DNA of 64,000 bases from Haemaphysalis longicornis (Eukaryota; Arthropoda; Arachnida; Ixodida; Ixodidae): NCBI GenBank assembly GCA_013339765.2, contig JABSTR010001229.1, forward strand, positions 558,001 through 622,000. Reading direction: 5' to 3'. This document shows, in pieces, positions 23,772 through 34,676 of this stretch; the stretch's first letter is position 1, and each line of letters opens with the position of its first letter. Under the pieces are notes generated by a model. It made no database searches, had not been told where the DNA came from, and saw nothing but the letters and a program-made list of their open reading frames with translations. The translations under genes were made by a program, and so were the position numbers.

Positions 23772-24624
23772 CAGTAGAACCCCGTTTATATGTTTCCGGT
23801 TCATACGATTTCCCGGTTACCACGCTCTCAATTGTGAACACTAAAAATGCCCCATAGCGTTAAGGTGTTTTTTTCCTGGTTACTATGTTCCTGGATAACA
23901 CGATTTCCCTGTAAGTGCGTTCAAAATTTTAAAAATTTTTATCCAACTATGACCGGGTGAATACGTTTTGTGGTGAACAAAAAATGTGCTGACGTGCGTG
24001 CAGACCGAACCTCAGCACGCGCAGTGCAATAAGCAGGCGCCGAGCGGAAGTTGGGCCGCCTGGGTCACCGTGGTGGCTTTCCCACAGAGCTGGACTTGCT
24101 GGAGTCACAGTAAAGCACCTGCCTTTAGCCAACGTTGCCTGTATAACGACGTCGCAACGTGCAAAACGCTAACCTTGGAATAAATCACGCCATGGTAGAA
24201 TCACGCCATGAAGCAGCGCCGGCGGTGGAAAAAGCCTCCAAGAAAGATGGCAGCGATGATGGGGAGGAAGAGGTCGTATCTCCTGTGGCCACATATGCTC
24301 AGGCTGTAGTTGGCTTGGAAGCGGTGCAAAGTGGGTTACTTTCGCGTGAGGGACAATCCCAGTGCGGACAAAAGTCTGCAATATTTAGAAAAGGAGTTAT
24401 TGCTCTCAAAGGACCGCAGCATGCGCCAGCAGACGTTGACAGACACGTGCAAGTGAAAAAGGCCATTAAGACGTTGACAGACGCGTGCAAGTGAAAAAGG
24501 CCATTAAATGCTTATGTTCGTCTCTCGATTGCTTTTGTTTTTACTGCGGCGGATTATACGTTTTCCAGGATATTATGTTTCTCCCTCGCGTATTTTTTAA
24601 AAACGGATCACCGAGGTTCTACTG
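23772..24624 (+). mobile_element. pogo/Tigger-like element 2 with transposase remnant
   Basis: The ends CAGTAGAACCCCGTTTAT and the complement of ACCGAGGTTCTACTG, with TA on both sides (23770-23771, 24625-24626), define an 853-bp element. Inside, 24159-24494 encodes 111 residues with an acidic stretch (DGSDDGEEE) followed by TYAQAVVGLEAVQSGL. This resembles the acidic C-terminal tail of Tigger/pogo transposases, so the element is probably an internally deleted copy. A direct repeat of 'gttgacagac.cgtgcaagtgaaaaaggccattaa' occurs at about 24435-24508. Confidence 0.8.
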
Positions 24625-24626
24625 TA

Positions 24627-26004
24627 CATATCTGCACTCCAAGCTCTAGAAACATTGTTTCAATAAGGGACGTAATTCTGAGAAGAAAGTGCGAAATGAA
24701 GTTTAGGGCTTTCATTTTAAAATCTGCTTTTAGTTTTTTTTTTTTTTTTTCTCTCTTTATACCCACTTATAGCATCACAAATAGAGTGTCACTGAAAAGT
24801 CTTTGTTACAACTGATAAATGTTATAACCAGGTCACTCAGAAAAACATAATTTTCTAAGCACTTGGTGGTTTTCACCCAGGATTTAACAAACTAGAAACA
24901 TAACTGTATGGCTGCAGACTAAGCAGTGTGTATTCAACCCAACTCAGAACAACCCTCAGGAGAATGCCAGTCTGAGAGGGGAAGTCTCCACATCGCATCC
25001 TTGCCTTTTCTTTTTATTATTAATGATTGGCAGAGTTCGTAGTACTGAAGTGATGCTGTTTTTTTAAACCTCGGGGATTAACGGCACAGAGGATTCAGTT
25101 TATCCACCTGTAACCGCCGAGTGCTGCAGCTTTCTTATAAGGCACTTGCAGCCCCTCTTTTCTCCTGGGTCAGCTGGCAGGGAGAGAGGGACAGTTTCAA
25201 GGTCTCTCGCCTCGCGCTGCGCAGCAGCCACCAGTCATCAACTTTTTCTAAGGGTGGGAAAAGATACAAGATTATGTGCAAATTATTACTGGTGTGGCTT
25301 CTGCCATGTTGAAAGCGCTTTCTGTGCACATAATGCGCCCAAGACAGCACTTCTCACAGGTCTCCAAACATTGGAGTTCGTGTTAACCTAAATCTTTAGG
25401 CTCAGTTGTTATAACCGATAAGAAGTAATAACGGGATACGCGGTTCATTTTGCTTAGTACGATACGGAAAATTTGATGGTGCTGCAACTTTTCATTCTGA
25501 TAGTCTATAAATTGATGTAGTTGATATAGTTGTGGTTGGGTTAAACTGTGCAGCTCGGAACATGTGAAAAGAATATTTTGCAGTTCACTGACCTTGTTAA
25601 GAAAACATAAAAACTAAGTGTCAGGAGTGCTGTAGCTCCTTTGATTGCAAACAAGAAGGTCGTAGCACTTTTGAAGTGTAGTTTTGTGTTTTTCTTGATG
25701 TGGTCAGTGACCCGTAAAAAGTGCTCTTGTTGTGCCACCCAACCAAACCACATGCCATCACACCATGGACTGTTGTTCTTAACATGTGTGAGATGGCTCA
25801 TCGAAGCTGAGGAGGTAGATCTGATGGGGTACACTAATAGGCGCCCTTTTGGGGATTGTACGGCCTGAAGCCGCGTCGTTGCTTCAACATCAAAGGCATA
25901 AATGGGCCGTGGCAAACGGGAATCGCACGGCCATCGTGTGGCGCTTGCCTGGTGCCCTGCTGCTCGGCCCTGCCCGCAAGTGACCGTGGGCCGTCCTCTT
26001 GCAG
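24627..26004 (+). other. intron 5, last stretch
   Basis: T-rich intronic sequence with no gene seen. The acceptor is 'ggccgtcctcttgcag'. Confidence 0.5.
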
Positions 26005-26108
26005 GACCCATTCTGCGAGTGGATTGTGGAAGGGGCCTTCTGCGTGCGGCGAGGCCGCCAGAGCTCTGCTGTGAGGCACCCAGACCTGTGCCCCACCCCA
26101 TGCCACCT
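26005..26108 (+). CDS. MEGF8: MEGF8-like exon 6: third PSI domain, continued
   Basis: A short exon of 34 codons plus two bases, with donor CCACCT|GTGAGT (phase 2). The peptide begins DPFCEWIVEGAFCVRRGR and ends LCPTPCH. Together with the end of exon 5 (CHDCIR) it gives the C-x2-C...C-x-W pattern of a PSI-like module. The exon lies between the intron 5 acceptor and a LINE 3' end at 26221. Frame and phase fit both neighbours, which is the main support for an exon this short. Confidence 0.8.
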
Positions 26109-26220
26109 GTGAGTCCACAGCATCCTTCCCGTCTGGGAGCGTTGTGAACTGTGCACGGGTGTGGGAACCTTGAGGGGCCTAGCCCTGTCCTTTGCAAGGC
26201 AGTCTCTGGTCATAAAAAAG

Positions 26221-26723
26221 ACTCATTTATTTTATTTATTTATTTGGATGAGTGCCCACAAACAGCATGATGCCTTCAGCGTGGTGCACAGAAGAAATAA
26301 AGGAAAGGAGAGGAAAGAGAGATGTGTACCGTAGAGAAAGAAGATCATAAAAAATGAAAATAATAATAACAATAAAACAAACATCACATGACTGACTCAC
26401 ACGATTCTACAACACAAAAAATGCATTCGGGCTTTGGACACATTTTTAACAGCTCGGATAAAAATGCTGTAACAGTCAAAGATACTCGGATCAGGTGCCT
26501 CAAGTGAATCTTAAAGTTGTGTTCTCTGGATAGGACTTATATGATTGATGGCAGGATAAACTAGTGGCGAGAAACGGCATCGTGTGGGGACATGAAAATT
26601 GGTGGAAGTTAGCAAATCGGTGAAGTCAACAGCACCATAAATGAGCATGTGAAGAAAGCACATATCGAGAAGTGTTGTGTCACTCAGTCTGCAATGTGGT
26701 GAAGTATTCTGTCGTATGTGTAA
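26221..26723 (-). mobile_element. CR1-like LINE, 3' part (interrupted)
   Basis: On the minus strand a frame reads LSDTTLLDMCFLHMLIYGAV and DLLTSTNFHVPTRCRFSPL, the usual region after the reverse transcriptase of CR1/jockey-type LINEs. It then ends in 'atccaaataaataaataaaataaa', a plausible 3' terminus. The frame is interrupted at 26724 by a pogo-like element and resumes at 28031. In-frame stops show it is not functional. Confidence 0.65.
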
Positions 26724-26725
26724 TA

Positions 26726-28028
26726 CAGTGGAATCTCGGTCATACGAATCTCAAGGGGCGGCAAAAATATTCGTATCACCCGAAAATTCGTATCATCAGA
26801 AAACGAGAAAAAATGGAAATGTGCTGCGCATGCGACAGGCGGCGGCAATATGGCGTCGGCTCTTGCCGCGAAGAGGTGCAGGTAGCTTCAGCAACCGCTT
26901 CTAACCTTTTGTTAATATGGAGCTCAAGGTGTAAATTAAATTGCTCATGCGGGAAAGGAGCTGACAGTATGGGAGAAGCACTATAAAATGTCATCTACGC
27001 CAAATATCCACCGCGGAGGTGGCCCAGCCAGCTGCTGCTAGCGCTCCGAAATTGCCGCAATCACAATGAGGCGCGCGTCTCCCCATTGGCGCAAGTCGTG
27101 AGGCTGCTCCCAATGCCGTTAGCGGTAACCGAGGCAGAGGCTGGCGCCTGGGTGCCGGGCTGAATCGTCAGCGCGGGCGTCAAAAGAACGCGCGCTCATC
27201 GCCGACGCGACGCGCGCACACGAACTCAAGCGTGAACCGCATGCGATTCGGGCGCGTCGGCGTTTGCGCGCGCTTTCTTTTGACGCCCGCGTCGACGATT
27301 TCGCCCCCACGTCAGATACTACCTCGCTCGTAAAATGACGCGCGACGCGCGCGGTAGTGGGAGGAGCCTGCCGACTTGCGCCAACGGGGAGGCACGCTCT
27401 TCATGGCGGCAGTTTGAAAGCGCTCCGGACAGCCCGCTGGCTCCGCCGGAGATGTTTAGGCTTACCACGGTGGCGGATATTTGATAGGCGCTTTCCCTAG
27501 CCGCGCGGACGATGCTTTACAGTGTCGTTTTCGGACACGTTATCAGCTCCCTTACTTCATAAGCAACTTCTTTTGTTCCGTAAAGAGCGGTCAGAAGCGG
27601 TCGGTCGAGCTACCCGCCCTACTTCGACGGCCGTTGACGCCGCCATTGTTTGCCGCGGCTTACCGCGCCGCGCGCCGCATGCGGGTGGAACGGTGGTATT
27701 CGCGGTGGCGTCAGCGCGCCTGTGGCGTGCGCGGCGCGTTTTCGTGAGCAGAAAACGCTCCATGGCATCATGCGGTTCACGCTTAATGATTTTGTGCCTG
27801 CGTGCGACCAAGGCCACACGGCCGCACAAACACTCCCGCCTCCCGTCCACGCCGCAGTCATCTGCTCGCAGCTCGCGTGTTCGTATCACCCGCACTGGGT
27901 GATAAATGCGAACGGATCATCCGAATTTTTTTACATTGCGTACAATGCATTTTGGCCGGGGAATTTGAAAAATTCGTATCACAACGAAATTCGTACCAAC
28001 CGAATTCGTATCACCGAGGATTCCACTG
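26726..28028. mobile_element. pogo/Tigger-like element 3, inserted in LINE
   Basis: The ends CAGTGGAATCTCGGTCATACGAA and the complement of TTCGTATCACCGAGGATTCCACTG are flanked by TA (26724-26725, 28029-28030). The 1.3-kb interior is GC-rich and has its own internal inverted repeat (about 26930-27020 against 27460-27560). It shares 'gagatgtttaggcttaccac' (27450-27470) with the element at 47053 and, inverted, with that at 6970. No transposase is left. Confidence 0.85.
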
Positions 28029-28030
28029 TA

Positions 28031-28342
28031 TATTCTTCCTTGGATTGGTAGCGATTCATAATAGGTTCGATCAAATCTTATCTGGACTCGTTCCCAGAGA
28101 CAGTGACAAGTATGAGGAACAGAGTTCCCTACAACCGAACAGTACACTAGCCGGGAACACACAATAGCCCGAAAGAGGGACAAATAGCAGGTAGGATTGG
28201 TGAACTCTTTTGTTACTCGTGTTATTAAGAGCACATGGGACTTCATTGCCTCGCTGCCTGTTCTTTCAGTGTGGTGTTTAAAGCTCAGTGATGAATCGAG
28301 TCACAGAACCGCTGTGCAGCTTATACAAAAAATGAAGGAAGC
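28031..28342 (-). mobile_element. CR1-like LINE, reverse transcriptase thumb region
   Basis: The minus strand encodes DSSLSFKHHTERTGSEAMKS then VTKEFTNPTCYLSLFRAIV, RLVYCSVVGNS and WERVQIRFDR. These are typical of the region downstream of the reverse transcriptase catalytic core in CR1-type LINEs. It continues into 26221-26723 once the pogo-like insert is ignored, and is bounded on its other side by the TTAA element pair. Confidence 0.7.
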
Positions 28343-29454
28343 TTAAAGGAGCCATGAAGAGAAAACACAAGCTTGGTTCATTCAAAAGATTGTCTCGTTA
28401 GCATCATACTGACATCACTTTTAACGTAAACTTCGCTCAAATAAGCTACATAATTAGGAAAAACGGGAATGGTCATGCGACCCACCAGCTCATTTCCCGC
28501 AACAGAACCTGTGATGTCACATGAGCTAAGCTCTGCGATTGGCGGAGGCTGGCAGAAGCAGACGCAAATTAGGTAGAGCTTACAAACTAGACGAACGAGC
28601 GATTTGCGCTTAAATTTAGGGCACATTCTTTACAAAGCAATAAGAATGATGGGACAAACAGAAAGCACATGTAAACATAGAAGTACTGATGCGTTCTGCT
28701 GTTCGTACTGCGCACAGCATGCTTGGTTTAGCTGCACAGCACTACGGGGCTTGGGGTTGTCTCAGACGACACTGGCCGATTGACGCAAGCAACGGTGTCT
28801 TACGTGACCCCATTTGTCGAGCGAGCACTGTTTCAGGGAACGGATATTTTTCTCCCAGAACAAAAACAAGACGAGGTTTAAATGCGGGCAAAAAACAAAC
28901 CAAACGCTTGCCACGGTATGGTGGCGCCATCTAGGTTACGGAACGTAAAGAAACGCGGGAACAAACCAACACCGCTGTACGGGGTGGAGACAACCTTTGA
29001 ACGGTCCCGTGCCGCCGCAATTGGGGCCAACGGGCTCAACGCGTTATTCTTTTCGTTTCCCACGAGACCTAGCAACGCGAAACAGACAATATGATTCAAA
29101 CTTCTTCATTAAAACCGCGTTGCGGCGATAATTTTTAGCGCGGTTTTGACACAATGACTTGCTTCGGCGGCGAGCGAGCAACCGAAAAATGGCGGCGCCA
29201 GCGTATACGTGTCTCTACCCTGTACGGCGGATGCGTAAATGAAGGTACTCTAGGCTGCAGAGCGGTCGGTTCCTGTGATGTCATTTGGGACCACGAAAAC
29301 GCACGATTGAGCGGGAAAATCAAAATTTTAACCTAAATTGTTTAATTTCTCAGTGAATAAAGCACCGTTTGTATCCGGACAAGCGATGGGGGCACTATAA
29401 ACACGAAATCTTTCGAATAAGACAAACTTGCATTTTGTCTTCATGGCTCTTTAA
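28343..29454. mobile_element. TTAA (piggyBac-type) element, left arm of 2.2-kb palindrome
   Basis: Starts TTAAAGGAGCCATGAAGAGAAAA and ends TGTCTTCATGGCTCTTTAA, so it has its own inverted ends. TTAA is at both boundaries (28343-28346 and 29451-29454). The sequence is repeated in reverse complement at 29451-30544. No transposase is recognised. TTAA flanks point to the piggyBac superfamily. Confidence 0.75.
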
Positions 29455-30544
29455 AGGAGCCATGAAGAGAAAATGCAAGTTTGTCTTATTCGAAAGATTT
29501 CGTGTTTTATAGTGCCCCCAGCGCTTGTCCGAATGCAAACGATGCTTTATTCACTGAGAAATTAATCAATTTAGGTAAAAATTTTGATTTTCCCGCTCAA
29601 TCGTGCGTTTTCGTGGTCCCAAATGACATCACAGGAACTGACCGCTCTGCAGCCTAGGATCCCTTGATTCACGCATCCGCCGTACAGGGTGGAGACACAC
29701 GTATGCACTGGCGCCGCCATTTTGGTCCACTCTCACGCTGCCGAAACGAGTCATTGTATCAAAACCGCGCTAAAATTATCGCCGCAACGGGGTTAACTGG
29801 CGAAGTCTGAATCATCTTATCTGCTTCGCATTGCTGGGTCTCGTGGGAAACGAGAACAACGCTTTGTGCACGTTGACCCAACTGCAGCGGCACGGGACCG
29901 TTCAAAGGGTGTCTCCACCCTGTACGTTGGCGCTGGCACTGAGGTATTCGCGCGTTTGTTTACGTTATTGAACCTAGATGGCGCCACCATACTGTGGCAT
30001 GTCGTTTTCTGCCTTTTTTTCGTTCTGGGAGAAGATGGTTTCGTGAAACATAGTGCTCGCTCGACAAATATGTTCATGTAGGACACCGTCGCGTCAATCA
30101 ATCGGCCAGTGTCGTCTGAGACAACCCCAAAGCCCCGCAGTTCTGTGCAGCTAAACAAGCATAGTGCGCGCAGTACGAACAACAGCAGTACGAAGCGGTA
30201 CTTCTATGTTTACATGTGCTTTCGTAACTTACACTTACCACCATTCTTACGGCTTTAAAAAGAATGTGCCCTAAATTTAAGCGCAAATAGCTCGTTCGGC
30301 AAGCTTGTAAGCTCTGCCTAATTTGCGTTTACTTTCGCCGGCCTCCGCCAATCGCAGAACTGGCTCGAATGACTGGCTCGAATGTTGCGGGAAATGAGCT
30401 AGTGGGTCGCATGGCCATTCCCTTTTTTCCTAATTATGTAGCTTATTTTAGCGATGTTTACGTTAAAAGTGGTGTCAGTATGATTCTAACGAGGCAAGCT
30501 TTTGAATGAACCAAACTTGTGTTTTCTCTTCATGGCTCCTTTAA
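29451..30544. mobile_element. TTAA (piggyBac-type) element, right arm of 2.2-kb palindrome
   Basis: Inverted copy of 28343-29454, sharing the central TTAA at 29451-29454 and ending CATGGCTCCTTTAA at 30544. By eye the inner parts of the arms agree at well over 85 percent. The two copies together could form a very long hairpin. Confidence 0.75.
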
Positions 30545-31021
30545 CTAACGCACAAGACTTGAAGGTAGCGAAGCTACATGCAACCTTCATGACCATCACG
30601 AAGGTTTAGGTCCACGATTGCAGCCGATTTGCTTCTTCTTCGCTGCAGCAATGACCTTTATTCCATAATTGCTGCTGTAAGTGTGAGCTCTTTTTTTTTT
30701 TTTTTTGGAAGTGTGGTAATAATTGGACATCACCTTGGAGGGGCGTACGTTATGACGTGTCTTTCTCGTTCTGAGCAAGTGTGGCCACGATTATGGCAGA
30801 CGCTGGAGTTCTTTTGGCTAATCTTGGCCTATCTCCCTTAGTGGGTATGCTTTGCTTAACAAACTTGCGCAGGGGACGCTGGGCAGTCGTCGTGAGGCAT
30901 GCACACACAAGCGCTAGGTATTTTCTTGGTTTTGTTAACTACTGGGCGGCCGCCGCGAGGGCCGTGCTCACATGCGCACGCTCGGCAATTTCTTGGTATT
31001 CTTAACTGCAGACACGGAAAA
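30545..31021. other. unassigned stretch between TTAA pair and LINE fragment
   Basis: Contains a T run near 30690. No gene or clear repeat boundaries are seen. Confidence 0.4.
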
Positions 31022-31435
31022 TTACGATTTGCTAAACAGCTTTGCTGTTAAAAATTGAATTGGCACCTGTCGACGATGGTATGAAATCACATTTGTCTTG
31101 GATGCTGAACACCATGCTGAGACGGTGTTAATGTCATGTTGTAGAAGAAAGCACTTGCCATACCTAGCTATAGTCTGAAAGATCTTAATGTCATCAGCAA
31201 AGAGGAGCATTTCAGAGTGTTGGCAATGCCGCTCAGCCAAGTCATTGATAAAAAATCAAGAACAACAGGGGGCCCAGGTTGCTTCCCTGAGGCACACCAG
31301 AAGTTGACTGAAATTCACCAGAGAAACAACTAATGACTGCACTCACATTATGGAGAGATTTTCTTTTATAAAAAATTAATGTGAACTATAGTATAGCTGC
31401 TGCATCTACTGTTATCATAATCGCCATGCAGACAC
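31022..31435 (-). mobile_element. LINE reverse transcriptase fragment
   Basis: The minus strand encodes SGVPQGSNLGP followed, after a small frameshift, by LLFADDIKIF. These are the conserved reverse transcriptase motifs of CR1/jockey-type non-LTR elements (the catalytic FADD box). The frame ends after about 70 residues. Its order and strand fit the LINE pieces at 28031 and 26221, so all three may be one copy broken up by later insertions. Confidence 0.75.
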
Positions 31436-31437
31436 TA

Positions 31438-32497
31438 CCGGATTTTCCGGGTCTATAAGTCGCACCTTTGTATAAGTCGCACCCCCCTCAAAATGACAGT
31501 TTTTCCGAAAAAAACGTATATAAGTCGCACCGGTGTATAAGACGCACCTGTATACAAGACGCACTTGTTAATTAGGAAAACTCAGTGAATCAGATCGTTA
31601 GAAAGTGCGGCGAAAGTACATCGTTGCTACTGCCGCCGCCTGTGAACGCACTCCTCGGTAAGGAGGGCTAGACGTGCATATACCGTCCAAAGTCTAGTCA
31701 GAACTAACTTCTCAAAAATGGTTTATTGATACACACAGATGGCGTGTACTTAGACGGTGTTTAGGCAAACCATCGAAGCCTTCTTCCGCAGACTCGCTAA
31801 CAAATAATTCAGCAACTTCAAGTGGGAATTCCGCCAGCGTATCGCTATCGCCCTCCGACTCACTGATGTCTTCTTCGCCAACATCGTCACCACTCACGGA
31901 CCAGGTTACTCTGGCCTTTATCAACCCGGCTACAACTGTTTTTGTAGAAATGGAGTCCCAAGAGTCGGAGACCCACTTGGCCACCTCTCCAAACGTCGCG
32001 CGGGTCTTGCGTGCTGTCGTAAATCCGCGCAATAAAGGTGTCATGGCGGACAGAAGTGACGCGAACGGAAGCAGCCCGAAAATCGAAACTTATCAGCAAG
32101 CTGTCATTTTAAAAATTAGCAGCACGTTTACCTCCTTCAGAGTAACTTTGTAATAATTTATAAGCTGCATGTTGTTTTTGCAACCCAGTTTGATGTTACT
32201 TTGAATTTATTCTGAAATGTAGTTACTGCGCATGGCAGAAAGTGACGTGTTGCAGGCCATTATGATTGTTTTTGACTAGAAAAGTTGCAAATTCTCTGGT
32301 TTAACATCCTGAAGCGACATATGGGCTATGAGAAATGCCGTAGCGGTGGGCTTCGTATTTAGCTGTGTCTCAACGTGCGCTGGCCAGGCGTGGCCGCCGC
32401 GAACCGGATTTATTCCATACATAAGTCGCACCGGTGGATAAGACGCACCAACGAAAATGTCAGAAAAAAACCGCGACTTATACACCGGAAAATACGG
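31438..32497. mobile_element. pogo-like element with CCG.ATTTTCCGG ends
   Basis: Left end CCGGATTTTCCGGGTCTATAAGTCGCAC and right end complementary to CCGTATTTTCCGGTGTATAAGTCGC, with TA at 31436-31437 and 32498-32499. The subterminal regions are built of 'ataagtcgcac' and 'ataagacgcac' repeats. It carries a transposase C-terminal remnant on the minus strand. Confidence 0.85.
31712..32044 (-). pseudogene. Tigger/pogo transposase C-terminal remnant
   Basis: The open frame includes FGEVAKWVSDSWDSISTKTV followed by an acidic stretch (DDVGEEDISESEGDSD) and a tail with ELFVSESAEEGF. In Tigger-type transposases a helical 'W(V)xxAWxxIxxxTI' segment follows the DDE domain. The DDE catalytic core itself is missing. 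The element at 43911 carries a matching tail. Confidence 0.6.
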
Positions 32498-32499
32498 TA

Positions 32500-34526
32500 T
32501 GTGTTTCAGGATCCTGTGAGTATCGGGGACTTGGAAAAAACAGTAATGGTTTTGTGTACCTATCATCAAAAAATAAATATATTGAATGAAAATTCTAGAG
32601 TGAGAAAATTAGGTTGATTTTTATTTTGGGGGGGATGCAGGTGAGATAAACATAGCCCTGTTTAAAATTGAACAAGCAGTTATAGATTCGTTTTGTAGTC
32701 TCTTGAGAACCATCAATCATTTAGTTGTGAACTGAAAAGAAGGCACTTTTCATTGGGGATGGGGGCAGGGAGATGCCAAGAGCTGTTGCTACCTGTTTGG
32801 CTGAGCTTGTGAGACACCTGGCCTTACCATATACCTGGCAAGAGTTTTACAGCAAAGGAGGGCTTTTACGGCACGTCGTCACCACTGTTTGTCTGCAAAA
32901 ATGAAAATGAATGCATTGTTGCAAAGCCAACTTTATAATGAAAGCTGACCTAAAGAAAAGCCGGCTATTCCCACTGATGCAGATGATGATGTACCCTGTC
33001 GACACATCTGTAAACTGCAAATATCTGTCCGCCGCGTGACCCTGTGTAATTTCAACTTTTGTTTAACTTCAGCTTTATTTTGCAAGATGGAATTACATTT
33101 TGATATGCAACAGAGGTCATACCAAGGCCAATACAAGGATGCTGGCAGGTCACTGGCTACTTCTGTGGCAGGCGAGGAGGAGTCAATGCCAATCTTTAAC
33201 AGCAGATGTAAAAGCAAAGGGGCTTTGATATCACCAGGAGTAACGTAGCCGGAAGTGAGACCGTATCAAAGTGATGATTAAAAGTAATTTCTAAATGGTG
33301 TCATCACTGTGAAAGAAGGCCAGCGGGCATGTTGAACCAATATTGCATGGGCCCTTAACAAACGAGTGTTAGTTGACAGCTGTCGCGGAACTCGTGCTGT
33401 TCTTGCAAATGTTTGGTAGTTATTTTTTTCTTAATTACAGGTATCAACCAACTAGCCCAGCAGCATGTTTGACAAGCCTTGTGTTTGTTATGGCGGCTGT
33501 CTATGGCAAGCCTTGTATGCAGGGTAACATGCAAGTGATTAGAGAAAATGGCTTATTTTGAAAAGCAGTTTTTGAGTTTTAAATGGCCAAAGCACTTGCC
33601 CATTTAGGAATTATCTAATTAGAACTAGGTATATCAACTCATCTTTCTTTCCTTTTTTAGTGAGATATTTGTAATCTGTTGGCCAATTTTAGATTTGTAC
33701 TGAGCGATGAACATGCGTGCCAAATTTCAGTAAGCTTAATAATTAAAAAGAAGTTGGACATCCTCATTATCTTTTAATTTAAATGAAATTTCCAAAATTG
33801 CTTTATTTCGATGTCATTATCCTCCCCACACCATCTCCCCCCAAAAATAAAAGTTCTCGGTTTTCTCGCACACTCTAATTTTGCAAGTTTTTATGGGCAC
33901 TAAGTTTGCTTCTGCAATTGTGGTATCATGCGAAAAGACTGCATAGGGGGGGATGTGCCATTCAGTGTAGCCAGAAGGGGGCACAAGATTTGTGGCAAGG
34001 CCAGTTCTCATTTTCTGCGATTCGCAATTTTCAAATATTAGAAAAACTCGAATATCCTGTATTGTAAGAGTGTGCTGTGGAACTGAATCGAACAGCAGAG
34101 GCTGTTTTGGGTGTTTCACAGGTAAAATGCCGTCTTGGTGATGCATGTGGTGAGCGAGTAGAATGACGTGAAGGAGATAGCCAGCACCTCGCCACTGTGC
34201 TGCCATTGCTGTACTATGTCCTCGGAAAGCACACGCTTGGTAACAGCGTAACATAGCCACTCTGGACACACCTGTGTGATTTTTGAGCTATGTTCGGAGT
34301 TAGTACTACTCTTGAGCGCACTCTTCCGGGATGTGAATGAACATATAAAAGGGCAGTTGTCAGTTAGGACACCCGAAGCTTGTTCTGCTGACCTTCTACA
34401 TTGGAGGCCAATAGATTGAATGGGGTAGGACAAACTCAGGGGGGGCTGTTGCGCCGTTGCGCGTTTCTGTGTCACGAGCGGGTGCGCCTGGGCGCGCGTG
34501 TGATGGCTGGTGGCGTGTGGATGCAG
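32500..34526 (+). other. intron 6, last stretch
   Basis: AT-rich with no recognised gene. Ends in the acceptor 'ggcgtgtggatgcag'. Confidence 0.5.
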
Positions 34527-34676
34527 CCGCCGGGGCTGCATCTCGTGCCTGGGGGACCCCGGCCGGTGTGCCTGGTGCCGGGAGACGCAGAGCTGCTTCC
34601 TCTTCTCCACCTACACCACCTCCTTCATGTACGGCGGATGCCGCGAGTGGGTCGACGAGGACCATGGCAGCCCCAA
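34527..34676 (+). CDS. MEGF8: MEGF8-like exon 7: PSI domain
   Basis: One base completes the codon left open by exon 6, then 49 codons plus two bases follow to CCCAA|GTGAGC (phase 2). The peptide RRGCISCLGDPGRCAWC is a clear PSI core, followed by RETQSCFLF and MYGGCREWVDED. The other two frames over this stretch are also open but give no domain. This frame is the only one that joins exon 6 and exon 8 in phase. It belongs to the row of PSI modules before the calcium-binding EGF. Confidence 0.85.
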
